Positions 17,551 to 25,028 of a stretch of 33,666 nucleotides of DNA are shown piece after piece; the first letter of the stretch is position 1; each line of letters opens with the position of its first letter. The stretch comes from Alphaproteobacteria bacterium (lineage in GTDB: Bacteria; Pseudomonadota; Alphaproteobacteria; UBA1280; UBA6503). The stretch covers positions 1 through 33,666 of the forward strand of contig JAJFIW010000001.1 of assembly GCA_021774615.1 (NCBI GenBank), written 5' to 3'. Made by a program: the position numbers and the translations under genes. The notes under the pieces are model-generated. The model was not told the DNA's origin, did no database searches, and saw only the letters and a program-made list of their open reading frames with translations.

Positions 17551-18679
17551 TATGCCATTTTTAGGGCGAGGATTTCGCCCATTCTTTTTCTTTGGTGCTT
17601 TATATAGCGTTATAAGTATTTTTGTTTGGAGTAAATTTTATACTGCCCCAACGGCACAAACAATGCCTATGGACCCGTTCTCTTGGCATACCCACGAAAT
17701 GCTGTTTGGCTTTACTATTGCTATTATTGCAGGCTTCTTATTAACAGCTGTTGCTAATTGGACAGGTAGTGCACCCTTGCGGCAAGGTCGTTTAGCAGGA
17801 TTAGTTCTGCTTTGGATAGCAGGTCGCATAGTAATGAGTATAGACTTTGGGCTACCACAATGGCTTATTTTTACAATCGCAGGAAGTTTTATACCCATGC
17901 TAGCGATTGCTTTAGCAGCACCATTAATTAAAAAATGGAACAAACGTAATTTTGTTTTTATAGTTTTATTAGCTACTTTATCTACCTGCGAGATTTGGTC
18001 TCTTACTACTTACGATAAAACCCCTCTTTATATTGCGCTTATGGTTATTATGGCTTTAGTATCTTTAATCGGGGGGCGGATTATCCCAGCTTTTACGGTA
18101 GCTGCCTTAAAGCGTAATGGAATTAACGCCGCACAAACTCCACAACCAAAAACAGATATTGCGGCATTGCTGTCACTTGTGGCAGTTATGTTATGTTTTG
18201 TTTTTGCAGAAAATTCAGCAACTCTAACTATGGCTGCAGTTATCTCTGGCTTAATTCACTTAGCTAGATTACGCCATTACCACACCTTAAAAACCTTACA
18301 TGACCCACTATTATGGGTTTTACACCTAGGGTATATTTGGTTAATAATTGGGTTATTCATGCTAGCTTTTATGGATACCATGGCCGTTATCCATACCTTT
18401 ACTGTGGGTTGCATTGGCTCTATGACATTAGGTATGATGTGCCGTGTTAGCCTTGGGCATACAGGGCGGGATTTAATAGCATCTCCATTAACCATTGCTA
18501 TATTTGGCTTAATCCAAGTTGCTGCTATCATCCGTATTTTTGGGCCAATACTTATACCCGATTATAAAATAGAGTGGGTTACATACTCTGCTATGCTATG
18601 GAACTTATGCTTTGCATTATACCTTATTGGCTATAGTTATATCTTATTTAGCCCCCGCCCCGACAAACAAATGCCTTAA
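17534..18679 (+). CDS. nnrS: NnrS family membrane protein
   Basis: NnrS proteins are haem- and copper-containing inner-membrane proteins with about 12 helices that protect against nitric-oxide stress and usually belong to NNR/DNR regulons. The opening FLGRGFRPFFFFGALYS and the FSWHTHEMLFGF segment with its histidines are conserved family features. The 381-aa length is normal. The start lies inside hemN, 17 bp before its stop, with an AAAGGA Shine-Dalgarno. Its stop codon overlaps that of the convergent regulator by 4 bp, with no room for a terminator. Confidence 0.92.
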   Translation: MQKLFNMPFLGRGFRPFFFFGALYSVISIFVWSKFYTAPTAQTMPMDPFSWHTHEMLFGFTIAIIAGFLLTAVANWTGSAPLRQGRLAGLVLLWIAGRIVMSIDFGLPQWLIFTIAGSFIPMLAIALAAPLIKKWNKRNFVFIVLLATLSTCEIWSLTTYDKTPLYIALMVIMALVSLIGGRIIPAFTVAALKRNGINAAQTPQPKTDIAALLSLVAVMLCFVFAENSATLTMAAVISGLIHLARLRHYHTLKTLHDPLLWVLHLGYIWLIIGLFMLAFMDTMAVIHTFTVGCIGSMTLGMMCRVSLGHTGRDLIASPLTIAIFGLIQVAAIIRIFGPILIPDYKIEWVTYSAMLWNLCFALYLIGYSYILFSPRPDKQMP

Positions 18680-19377
18680 CAGGATTTTTGATTTAGCATA
18701 ACGTCACAAAAGTCTGCGAGGCTGGTTATGTTTTTAATAAGTATTTGCTTATTTTCAACCACTACACCATAAGGCTCTAACTTACTTAACCCCCGAGAGA
18801 ACGTTTCGGGCTTAATGTTTAGCCTTGTAGAAATGATCGCTCTATTATAAGGGAGGTCTACAACTAGCTCGCCTTTATTACCCTCGGTCTTTTGGCAAAA
18901 GCGCAGCAAGAATGCTCCAATCCGTTGTGGAGCAGTCCGAGTTGTAACTTGCTCTAGCTGTTGCACCAAATAATGTTGGTGTGACGCTATTGCACCTAAC
19001 ATTCGTAAAGCAAAACTTGTATCTGTCTCAATTTTACGGATAAAGAAAGCTCTTGGTATTTCTATTAAAGACACTTCTTCAATTGCTTGCGCACTCACAG
19101 GGTACATTTTTTTATCATTGAATACGGCAGCCTCCGCAAAAGATTCCCCTGGGCCAAAAATATTAATAACAACCTCTTCCCCCTCTTTGGATACTCGATA
19201 TAACTTTACCCAGCCCTTTACTACCACGAAAAAAGATTTTGCCTCATCCCCCATGGCAAATATCTCACCACCTTTTGTATATGTTCTTGAATGGCAATTC
19301 GCAGCCAAGTCTTCAACTGCTTTTGCATCAATGTTTTTAAACAATGGCGTCTGTTTAATAAGGTTAGGAATATTCAT
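18676..19377 (-). CDS. CRP/FNR-family regulator, DNR/NNR-like
   Basis: A 233-aa protein with an N-terminal cyclic-nucleotide-like sensor domain (about 8-125), dimer helix and a C-terminal winged helix. The recognition helix KPETFSRGLSKLE carries E191, S194 and R195, matched to TTGAT half-sites. There are no FNR N-terminal cysteines, so by family logic it is more likely an NO sensor of the DNR type (haem-binding) than an oxygen sensor. The C-terminal LADFCDVMLNQ resembles the corresponding end of the regulator at 4656-5411, suggesting the two are related, but it keeps only scattered cysteines. It is divergent from the moa operon. Confidence 0.88.
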   Translation of the reverse strand: MNIPNLIKQTPLFKNIDAKAVEDLAANCHSRTYTKGGEIFAMGDEAKSFFVVVKGWVKLYRVSKEGEEVVINIFGPGESFAEAAVFNDKKMYPVSAQAIEEVSLIEIPRAFFIRKIETDTSFALRMLGAIASHQHYLVQQLEQVTTRTAPQRIGAFLLRFCQKTEGNKGELVVDLPYNRAIISTRLNIKPETFSRGLSKLEPYGVVVENKQILIKNITSLADFCDVMLNQKSC

Positions 19378-19410
19378 AATTTGGGTAATATCTCTTTTAA
19401 TTTATCACTC

Positions 19411-19452
19411 TTGATCTGAATCAAGGGGGTCTATGCTTATAGCATTTATCAT
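19411..19452 (+). promoter_or_regulatory. FNR/DNR box (19411-19424) plus -10 for moaA
   Basis: TTGAT-CTGA-ATCAA is a perfect consensus box centred at 19417.5. TATCAT at 19447-19452 (5/6) starts 29.5 bp from the centre. This predicts a transcript start near 19459, ten bases before the Moco riboswitch begins. The reverse geometry gives no -10 toward the divergent regulator. Confidence 0.78.
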
Positions 19453-19468
19453 ACCATTAAGATTAAAT

Positions 19469-19571
19469 ACCTCCGAGCCTTTTTGACCTAAGTTTTACTT
19501 TGTAGAATATGGCACTCTGGCCGGGGTTGTATGTGGAAACACTGCAGCCTCCCGACTTTGGAAAGGAGTTA
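19469..19571 (+). ncRNA. Moco riboswitch (moco RNA motif) upstream of moaA
   Basis: The leader shows the signature of the moaA-associated moco motif. GCCTCCCG-x-TGGAAAGG (19547-19566) is nearly the same as I recall for the E. coli moaA leader. GGTTG (19525-19529) pairs with CAGCC (19545-19549), and GTG-GAAA-CAC (19533-19542) caps the hairpin with a GNRA tetraloop. GAGCC (19475-19479) can pair with the two halves of GGCACTC (19511-19517) over a 2-nt bulge. CTCC (19471-19474) can pair with GGAG (19565-19568) of the moaA ribosome binding site. Binding of the cofactor (or a precursor) would favour the closed form and reduce translation of the operon. Pairings were drawn by eye. Confidence 0.85.
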
Positions 19572-19576
19572 AGAAG

Positions 19577-20566
19577 ATGTTAAATAACCCGTTGATTACG
19601 GATGCTTTTGGCCGCCGTTTTCCTTATTTGCGCCTGTCGCTGACAGATGTGTGCAATTTTAGCTGTTCCTATTGCCTGCCCGATGGTTACCAAAAAACCA
19701 AAGGCGATTGCTTTATGTCGGCTGATGAAATCCGTAGGCTTGTTACAGCCTTTGCCGCCCTTGGTATATGGAAAATACGCCTCACAGGTGGCGAGCCAAC
19801 AGTTCGTAAAGACTTTGTAGAAATTGCTAATATTATCTCGACAATCCCTGGCATTAAGAAACTAGCTGTAACCACCAATGGTTATAAACTACCCGAACGA
19901 GCAGCAAGTTATGCGGCAGCTGGTATTAGTGCTATAAATATTAGTATAGATTCGCTACAGCCCCAAAAATTTAAAGACATTACAGGCCATGATAGGTTAG
20001 AAGAAGTGCTACAAGGGGTAGATGCTTGCTTTGATGCGGGGATTAAGAATATTAAAATTAACACTGTATTACTTAAAGGCATTAACGATTGCGAGCTTGA
20101 TGATCTCTTCAACTTTGTTGCAAATAAAAGAATTTCCCTACGCTTTATTGAGTTAATGCGCACTATAGATAACCATGACTATTTTAATAAGCACCATTTG
20201 TCGGGTACAGCTGTAACAAACCGCCTCCAAGAGCTAGGTTGGCAAGAAATACCTCGTTCAGATGGCGCTGGCCCTGCGGTTGAATTTACCCACCCTCAAA
20301 GCGTAGGTAATATTGGGGTAATAGCGCCTTATTCCAAAGATTTTTGCAAAACATGTAATCGCTTGCGAGTTTCTGCAAAGGGTGATTTACAACTTTGCTT
20401 ATTTGGTGAAGGAGGTAATTCTCTACGCCATTTACTGCAAGACGATAACCAACAACACGAACTAGAAGATGCAATACTATCTTTAATGCAATTTAAGCCA
20501 TTGTCACACTTTCTTCATCAAGGAAACAGTGGAACAAGAGCACATTTAGCATCAATCGGAGGATAA
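19577..20566 (+). CDS. moaA: GTP 3',8-cyclase MoaA
   Basis: MoaA catalyses the first step of Moco synthesis, cyclising GTP with a radical SAM mechanism. The N-terminal cluster motif is C26-x3-C30-x2-C33 (CNFSCSYC), GGEP is at 71-74, and the C-terminal cluster ligands are C257, C260 and C274. It ends in the conserved Gly-Gly required for activity. Length 329 aa is normal. The ATG follows AAGGAG at a spacing of 8, and that ribosome binding site is part of the upstream riboswitch stem. First gene of the moa operon. Confidence 0.97.
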   Translation: MLNNPLITDAFGRRFPYLRLSLTDVCNFSCSYCLPDGYQKTKGDCFMSADEIRRLVTAFAALGIWKIRLTGGEPTVRKDFVEIANIISTIPGIKKLAVTTNGYKLPERAASYAAAGISAINISIDSLQPQKFKDITGHDRLEEVLQGVDACFDAGIKNIKINTVLLKGINDCELDDLFNFVANKRISLRFIELMRTIDNHDYFNKHHLSGTAVTNRLQELGWQEIPRSDGAGPAVEFTHPQSVGNIGVIAPYSKDFCKTCNRLRVSAKGDLQLCLFGEGGNSLRHLLQDDNQQHELEDAILSLMQFKPLSHFLHQGNSGTRAHLASIGG

Positions 20567-20569
20567 ACT

Positions 20570-21598
20570 ATGTCTAAATCAGAAAACCTAATTAATTTCC
20601 CTACAGCAACAAAACCAAATTTCAAAATTGTTGACATTAACCGTAAACGCCCAACCCGCCGCCGTGCGATTGCTTGTGGCACTATTTATATGAGCGTCGA
20701 AGCCTTTAAAGCACTAGAAAGCGGCACTCTACCTAAAGGAAATGTGCTTGCACTAGCAGAAGCCGCTGGCATTATGGGCTCTAAGAAAACTGCAGATATT
20801 ATCCCCCTATGTCACCCTCTTTCACTAGAAGAAGTAGACGTAACCTGCTCGTTAGACAGCGAAAAAAATAGCGTTACTGTTTATACTCAGGCCATGACTT
20901 TTGCTAAAACCGGGGTTGAAATGGAAGCTCTTGTTGCAGCAAATACAGCATTGCTCACCATTTGGGACTTAACCAAAGGTATTGACCCAAGCTTGCAAAT
21001 TGGTGGTGTTGAGCTTTTAGCAAAAACTGGTGGCAAAAGCGGGATGTGGACTAACCCTAGAGGAATACCAGATTGGTTGGCAGAGCAATTACCAAGCGAA
21101 GAAACCTTACAAGGAGCAACAGCTGGTGTTCTAGTTATGAGTGACAGGGCATCACAAGGTGACTATGAAGATGAGTCTGGCAAATTATTACTAAAATTAA
21201 TGGAAAAAGCAGGTGCTGAAATAAGTCATTACCAAGTTATCCCTGACGACAAATCTACAATTACTAGCTCTATTAAAAGCCATATTGAAAACCATAAACC
21301 AGACTTACTTATAGCATCAGGTGGTACTGGCCCCGGCCCTCGAGACGTTACCCCCGAGGTAATGGAAGAAGTATGCGACCGCATGCTAGACGGACTTGGC
21401 GAATTACTACGTACAGAAAGTGGTTACTTCACCGATACTGCTTGGCTATCACGGATGAATGCGGGCATGCTTGGTAGCACACTAATTGTTACCTTCCCTG
21501 GCAGCCCAAAAGCAGTTAAAGAGTGTTGGGATATTATCTCGCCATTTATTGGTACTGCACTAGCTAGAATTAAAAAACAAGGTTATGAGGTGAAATAA
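20570..21598 (+). CDS. moaC-mogA: Bifunctional MoaC-MogA/MoaB fusion
   Basis: One 342-aa chain joins two Moco enzymes. Residues about 15-165 are MoaC (cyclic pyranopterin monophosphate synthase), with PLCHPL at 79-84, FAKTGVEMEALV at 111-122 and LLAKTGGKSG at 149-158. After a short linker, residues about 183-335 are the molybdopterin adenylyltransferase domain, with GGTGPGPRDVTPE at 251-263 and the PGSP loop at 310-313. Thus it contributes to the second and to the adenylation step of the pathway. MoaC/MoaB fusions are known in other bacteria. It lies 3 bp after moaA, and its stop overlaps the moaD start (TAATG). Confidence 0.93.
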   Translation: MSKSENLINFPTATKPNFKIVDINRKRPTRRRAIACGTIYMSVEAFKALESGTLPKGNVLALAEAAGIMGSKKTADIIPLCHPLSLEEVDVTCSLDSEKNSVTVYTQAMTFAKTGVEMEALVAANTALLTIWDLTKGIDPSLQIGGVELLAKTGGKSGMWTNPRGIPDWLAEQLPSEETLQGATAGVLVMSDRASQGDYEDESGKLLLKLMEKAGAEISHYQVIPDDKSTITSSIKSHIENHKPDLLIASGGTGPGPRDVTPEVMEEVCDRMLDGLGELLRTESGYFTDTAWLSRMNAGMLGSTLIVTFPGSPKAVKECWDIISPFIGTALARIKKQGYEVK

Positions 21599-21843
21599 TG
21601 AATACACTAACAATAAAATGTTTTGGTGCTTTCCGCCAGTTTGGCGACATCATTACTATAGATACTCCAAATAATTCTAGTGTGTCACAAGTAAGAGAAG
21701 CACTTGTACGACATATTGGCTTAGAGCATAAACCATTAGTTGAAGATGCTGTTTTAGCAAATGATAGCGAGATTTTAACAGAAGCAGCTATTATTGAGTC
21801 ATCTACAAAATTATCAATTTTACCACCAGTCTGCGGAGGCTAA
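21598..21843 (+). CDS. moaD: Molybdopterin synthase small subunit MoaD
   Basis: An 81-aa ubiquitin-like protein ending in CGG. The C-terminal Gly-Gly is adenylated and thiocarboxylated and donates sulfur to make molybdopterin with MoaE. MoeB-rhodanese at 23866-24948 is the likely activating enzyme. The two Gly codons, GGA GGC, also form the Shine-Dalgarno of moaE. Confidence 0.92.
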   Translation: MNTLTIKCFGAFRQFGDIITIDTPNNSSVSQVREALVRHIGLEHKPLVEDAVLANDSEILTEAAIIESSTKLSILPPVCGG

Positions 21844-21847
21844 TACA

Positions 21848-22288
21848 ATGAGAGAGACCATCCATGTTCAAGTAACAACTGATGAGCTTGACATTAACAA
21901 AGCAATTGCATTTGTAGCAAGCCCAGCACATGGCGCTATTGATACATTTATTGGCGCGGTTCGTAACGAGCATGCAGGTAAAGACGTTACAGGCTTAACT
22001 TATGATGCCCACAAAGAATTAGCCGAAAAAAGTTTTACCGAAATTTGCACCGAAGCGCAAAAACGCTGGCCAGAGACCCATTATTATGTGGATCACTTCC
22101 AAGGCGAGCTTAAAGTTAGCGAAGTTAGCATTATTATTGCTGTTAGCTCTCCGCACCGTGAAGAAAGCTTTGACGCTTGCCGCTTTGTTATCGAAGAAAT
22201 TAAGAAGTCTTCCCCCGTCTGGAAAAAAGAGCACTATGTTGACAGCGTAAGTACGTGGCTGCCCGGGCATAGTTTACGTAGCGCATAA
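21848..22288 (+). CDS. moaE: Molybdopterin synthase large subunit MoaE
   Basis: The 146-aa MoaE subunit converts cyclic pyranopterin monophosphate to molybdopterin using MoaD thiocarboxylate. Conserved segments are GAIDTFIGAVRNEHAGKDV (about 28-46), LEYDAH-like LTYDAHKE, and the lysine-rich catalytic stretch KKSSPVWKKEHYVD near the C-terminus. A reading starting 54 bp further upstream is open but lies inside moaD; the start here has GGAGG at a spacing of 8 and gives the usual N-terminus. Confidence 0.94.
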   Translation: MRETIHVQVTTDELDINKAIAFVASPAHGAIDTFIGAVRNEHAGKDVTGLTYDAHKELAEKSFTEICTEAQKRWPETHYYVDHFQGELKVSEVSIIIAVSSPHREESFDACRFVIEEIKKSSPVWKKEHYVDSVSTWLPGHSLRSA

Positions 22289-22292
22289 GCCT

Positions 22293-22802
22293 ATGCAAAT
22301 TGCAGGAATTATTTTAGCTGGTGGTCGTTCTAGCCGCATGGGGCAAAACAAGGCATTAATGCCTTTTAATGGTAAGCCACTTGTCGAGCATATGGTATCT
22401 ATTTTGCAAAATACAGGGGTAGATGACATCCACATCAGCGGACAGTTAGACGGTTACAATTGTATTGTAGATAACGCACCTTTTGCTGGCCCCGCAAAGG
22501 CCATTAAAAGCGTTGTACAAAAACTACCAAATTATGATGGTTTTTTATTTATCCCTGTAGATATGCCACTGTTAAAACCTGATGTATTAAAGCTGTTGTT
22601 AAGTTCATCCAATAGCTCCTATTTTACCAATAAGCCATTGCCTGCATTTATTAAAAATAATATTTTTAATACTGATGAAACTTCAGTGAAAGAATTATTA
22701 AAGTCTATAAATGCAACTGCTATTGAGCTACCACAAAAATTTTTACCCGCTATGGTAAATACTAATACCCCCCAACAATGGCAAGAGGCTACCAGCACAT
22801 GA
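22293..22802 (+). CDS. mobA: Molybdenum cofactor guanylyltransferase-like protein
   Basis: MobA attaches GMP to Moco, and the resulting MGD is assembled to bis-MGD, the form used by NarG. The nucleotide-binding loop LAGGRSSRMGQNKAL is at residues 8-22; DNAPFAGPAKAI and FIPVDMPLL match the second substrate loop and the metal-binding DxP. At 169 aa it is somewhat shorter than E. coli MobA (194), mainly in the second half. No clear Shine-Dalgarno is seen, so it may depend on coupling to moaE 4 bp upstream. A MobA/CTP-transferase of other specificity is possible but unlikely in this operon. Confidence 0.87.
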   Translation: MQIAGIILAGGRSSRMGQNKALMPFNGKPLVEHMVSILQNTGVDDIHISGQLDGYNCIVDNAPFAGPAKAIKSVVQKLPNYDGFLFIPVDMPLLKPDVLKLLLSSSNSSYFTNKPLPAFIKNNIFNTDETSVKELLKSINATAIELPQKFLPAMVNTNTPQQWQEATST

Positions 22803-23134
22803 ATGTTAAAATTACCGATAAAGCTATTATATTTAAAATTACCGAAGGCGAGCTAGAGCAACTTGTCGGTGGTGTTAACATTACAAAAAATATACCTCTA
22901 CTACCCCAAGCTTTTACAACAATAATTAATGCTAACACCACACATAAAAAACTTATAGCCGAGTTATCACCAGAAGAAAATAAAGTAACCCTAACTTTAC
23001 ATGCCCCGCAAAAATATATCCAACAGCTTGCAGAAATGGGCAAAAATAATGATGGTATTTCCTGTAGCCATAATGGGGTTAATATTCAGCTCCAAGTTGA
23101 CGTAAAAACAGATAGCCGCCGTAGGACACCATGA
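22799..23134 (+). CDS. Small conserved protein of unknown function in the Moco operon
   Basis: A 111-aa protein with no membrane segment or signal peptide. It opens MNVKITDKAIIFKITEGELE, an alternating strand pattern that resembles a family of small uncharacterised proteins with an N-terminus like MKxRIxxNSIRxRLT (DUF7009 from memory, unverified). A C-terminal stretch again predicts strands (VNIQLQVDVK). The start at 22799 overlaps the mobA stop as ATGA and the end overlaps the permease start as ATGA, so it is translated as part of the operon. A role in Moco or sulfur handling is suggested only by context. Confidence 0.65.
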   Translation: MNVKITDKAIIFKITEGELEQLVGGVNITKNIPLLPQAFTTIINANTTHKKLIAELSPEENKVTLTLHAPQKYIQQLAEMGKNNDGISCSHNGVNIQLQVDVKTDSRRRTP

Positions 23135-23874
23135 CTGTTGCTGCACTATTTTTTGTTACTGCTCTAATTTATGCCTCTGTGGGGTTTGGTGGGGGATCAA
23201 CTTACAATGCTTTGCTTGTTTTAAATGGTGTAGATTATAAAATAATCCCTCTAGTTGCTCTTAGTTGTAATATTATTGTAGTTAGTGGCGGCGTTTGGCA
23301 TTTTGCTAAACAAGGCCATATCAATACCCGTAAAATACTACCTTGGGTTATTGTGTCTATTCCAGCAGCGTGGATTGGGGGAAGCATCCATATCCAAGAG
23401 GTTTATTTCTTAGGTATTCTTAGCATTGCTTTGTTTGTGTCAGGGGTGCAAATGCTACTACCAATGAAAGATAATTCATCTAGACCTGCACTAACCTACT
23501 CAAAATTAGCCGCACCTATTATTGGTGGTTCATTAGGGCTATTAGCGGGAATAACAGGTATTGGAGGTGGTATATTATTAGCCCCAGTTTTATATTTACT
23601 ACGCTGGGATACCCCTAAAAGTATTGCTGGAACTTGCAGCCTATTTATTTTAGTTAATTCGTTATCAGGACTAGCAGGGCAAATAATGAAACAAGACCTA
23701 AGCAACACTATACTAGCGATAGAACCATATTGGTTACTATTCCCCGCTGTTCTAATTGGTGGGCAAATAGGCTCTAGGTTAGGAACAGTAAAAATTAATG
23801 GCACCATTGTGAAAAAAGCAACTGCCCTATTAATACTCTATGTATCAATAAAAATTGGCCTTGAGCTATTCTAG
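23131..23874 (+). CDS. TauE/SafE (TSUP) family permease
   Basis: A 247-aa inner-membrane protein with about eight hydrophobic helices. The repeated glycine-rich motifs, FGGGSTYNALL near 19-29 and GITGIGGGILLAPVL near 134-148, mark the two halves of a TSUP transporter. TSUP proteins move sulfur-containing anions or other small organosulfur compounds. Its position at the end of a Moco operon suggests a sulfur-compound or oxyanion link, but the substrate is not known. Its last 9 bp overlap the convergent moeB-rhodanese gene. Confidence 0.85.
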   Translation: MTVAALFFVTALIYASVGFGGGSTYNALLVLNGVDYKIIPLVALSCNIIVVSGGVWHFAKQGHINTRKILPWVIVSIPAAWIGGSIHIQEVYFLGILSIALFVSGVQMLLPMKDNSSRPALTYSKLAAPIIGGSLGLLAGITGIGGGILLAPVLYLLRWDTPKSIAGTCSLFILVNSLSGLAGQIMKQDLSNTILAIEPYWLLFPAVLIGGQIGSRLGTVKINGTIVKKATALLILYVSIKIGLELF

Positions 23875-24948
23875 CCAAGCCTCATAACCACCAGCCATGC
23901 TGTATACGTTGCTATAACCATGCTCTTTTAATATTTGCGCGGCCTGAAGGCTGCGCCCTCCTTTTTGGCAATGGAGGATAATTTCCACATTTTTATCTAA
24001 AGGTGGGATGGAGCCTTCCTTCATTTTAGAAAGAGACCAATGTTGTGCTGCATCAATATGTCCATCTGCCCACTCTTCATCTTCTCTTACATCTATAAGT
24101 AATAAAAATTCTTTATTGCGAACTTCCGTAACTGTTATTTCAGCTATCTTACTTTCACAAACTGGAGGGGTATAATCCAACCTAATATCTTCTGGTTTTT
24201 GGCTGCATACTGGGCAATTATTGTTTTTTGTAAGATGTAATATATGTGTCTGCATTGTTTTTGCATCTAAAACCCATAATTTTCCAACAAGCGTATTAAA
24301 ACTTCTATGACCAACAATAATCTCGACTACTTGCAACGCTTGTGTAACCCCTACAATCCCAGCGACACCACCAATAATACCTGATTCCGAGCAGTTATTT
24401 ATTTGTGTTTGTGGGGGCTCGGGGTAAAGGCACCTATAACAAGGGCCATGCGCCGAGTCAAACACAGAAACATACCCATCAAACTGTTGAATAGCCCCAT
24501 AAACCAAAGGCTTTTTATACTTAACGGCAGCATCGTTAATTAAATATTTTGCTGCGAAATTATCAGTACCATCAAGAATAATATCGTAGTTCTTAAAAAG
24601 ATTATCAATGTTTTCGGCATTAAGCTGCCCATAGGTATCTACAGAAATATCAGGGTTCAGAGCCTGCAGCTTTTCCTGTGCTACTTTGGCTTTTTCTTTG
24701 CCCACATCTGCTGTTGAAAACAAAATCTGGCGCTGTAAATTACTTTCATCGACTGTATCAAACTCACAAATGCCAATTCTACCAATACCTGCCGCTGCTA
24801 AATACAACAAAGCAGGCGAACCAAGCCCTCCAGCCCCAATACAAAGCACAGATGCATCAGCCAATTTTTGCTGACCAGCACTCCCTATTTCTGGCAATAT
24901 AGTTTGTCTAAGGTAACGATTTTCCACAGCAGTACACTCAAGTTTCAT
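23866..24948 (-). CDS. moeB: MoeB-type adenylyltransferase with C-terminal rhodanese domain
   Basis: The protein activates the MoaD C-terminus with ATP and, through its rhodanese domain, can pass sulfur to it. The E1-like domain (about 8-250) has the ATP loop GAGGLGSP at 38-45, DGTDN at 126-130, an active-site cysteine C186 and zinc ligands C170, C173, C245 and C248. The rhodanese domain (about 270-360) has the catalytic loop CQKGGRS with C327. Fusions of this kind (MoeZ/MoeBR, eukaryotic MOCS3/Uba4) serve Moco and sometimes thiolation of tRNA or cysteine synthesis. It is convergent to the moa operon and divergent from the chemoreceptor-like gene. Confidence 0.93.
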   Translation of the reverse strand: MKLECTAVENRYLRQTILPEIGSAGQQKLADASVLCIGAGGLGSPALLYLAAAGIGRIGICEFDTVDESNLQRQILFSTADVGKEKAKVAQEKLQALNPDISVDTYGQLNAENIDNLFKNYDIILDGTDNFAAKYLINDAAVKYKKPLVYGAIQQFDGYVSVFDSAHGPCYRCLYPEPPQTQINNCSESGIIGGVAGIVGVTQALQVVEIIVGHRSFNTLVGKLWVLDAKTMQTHILHLTKNNNCPVCSQKPEDIRLDYTPPVCESKIAEITVTEVRNKEFLLLIDVREDEEWADGHIDAAQHWSLSKMKEGSIPPLDKNVEIILHCQKGGRSLQAAQILKEHGYSNVYSMAGGYEAWLE

Positions 24949-24984
24949 TTATATTAAATTATTTTATTCTAACAATTTAAGGCG

Positions 24985-24990
24985 TATAAT
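24985..24990 (+). promoter_or_regulatory. Possible -10 element for the chemoreceptor-like gene
   Basis: A perfect TATAAT lies 39 bp before the ATG at 25029. The sequence at the expected -35 position is poor, and there is no FNR-type box in the 80-bp gap, unlike the respiratory operons in this window. Confidence 0.35.
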
Positions 24991-25028
24991 CAGCCAAGTA
25001 TATATTTTATTTAACATTGGAACAACAA

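Noticed and set aside
21794-21847. Upstream start for MoaE
   Set aside because: It overlaps the end of moaD; the start at 21848 has GGAGG at good spacing and the expected N-terminus.
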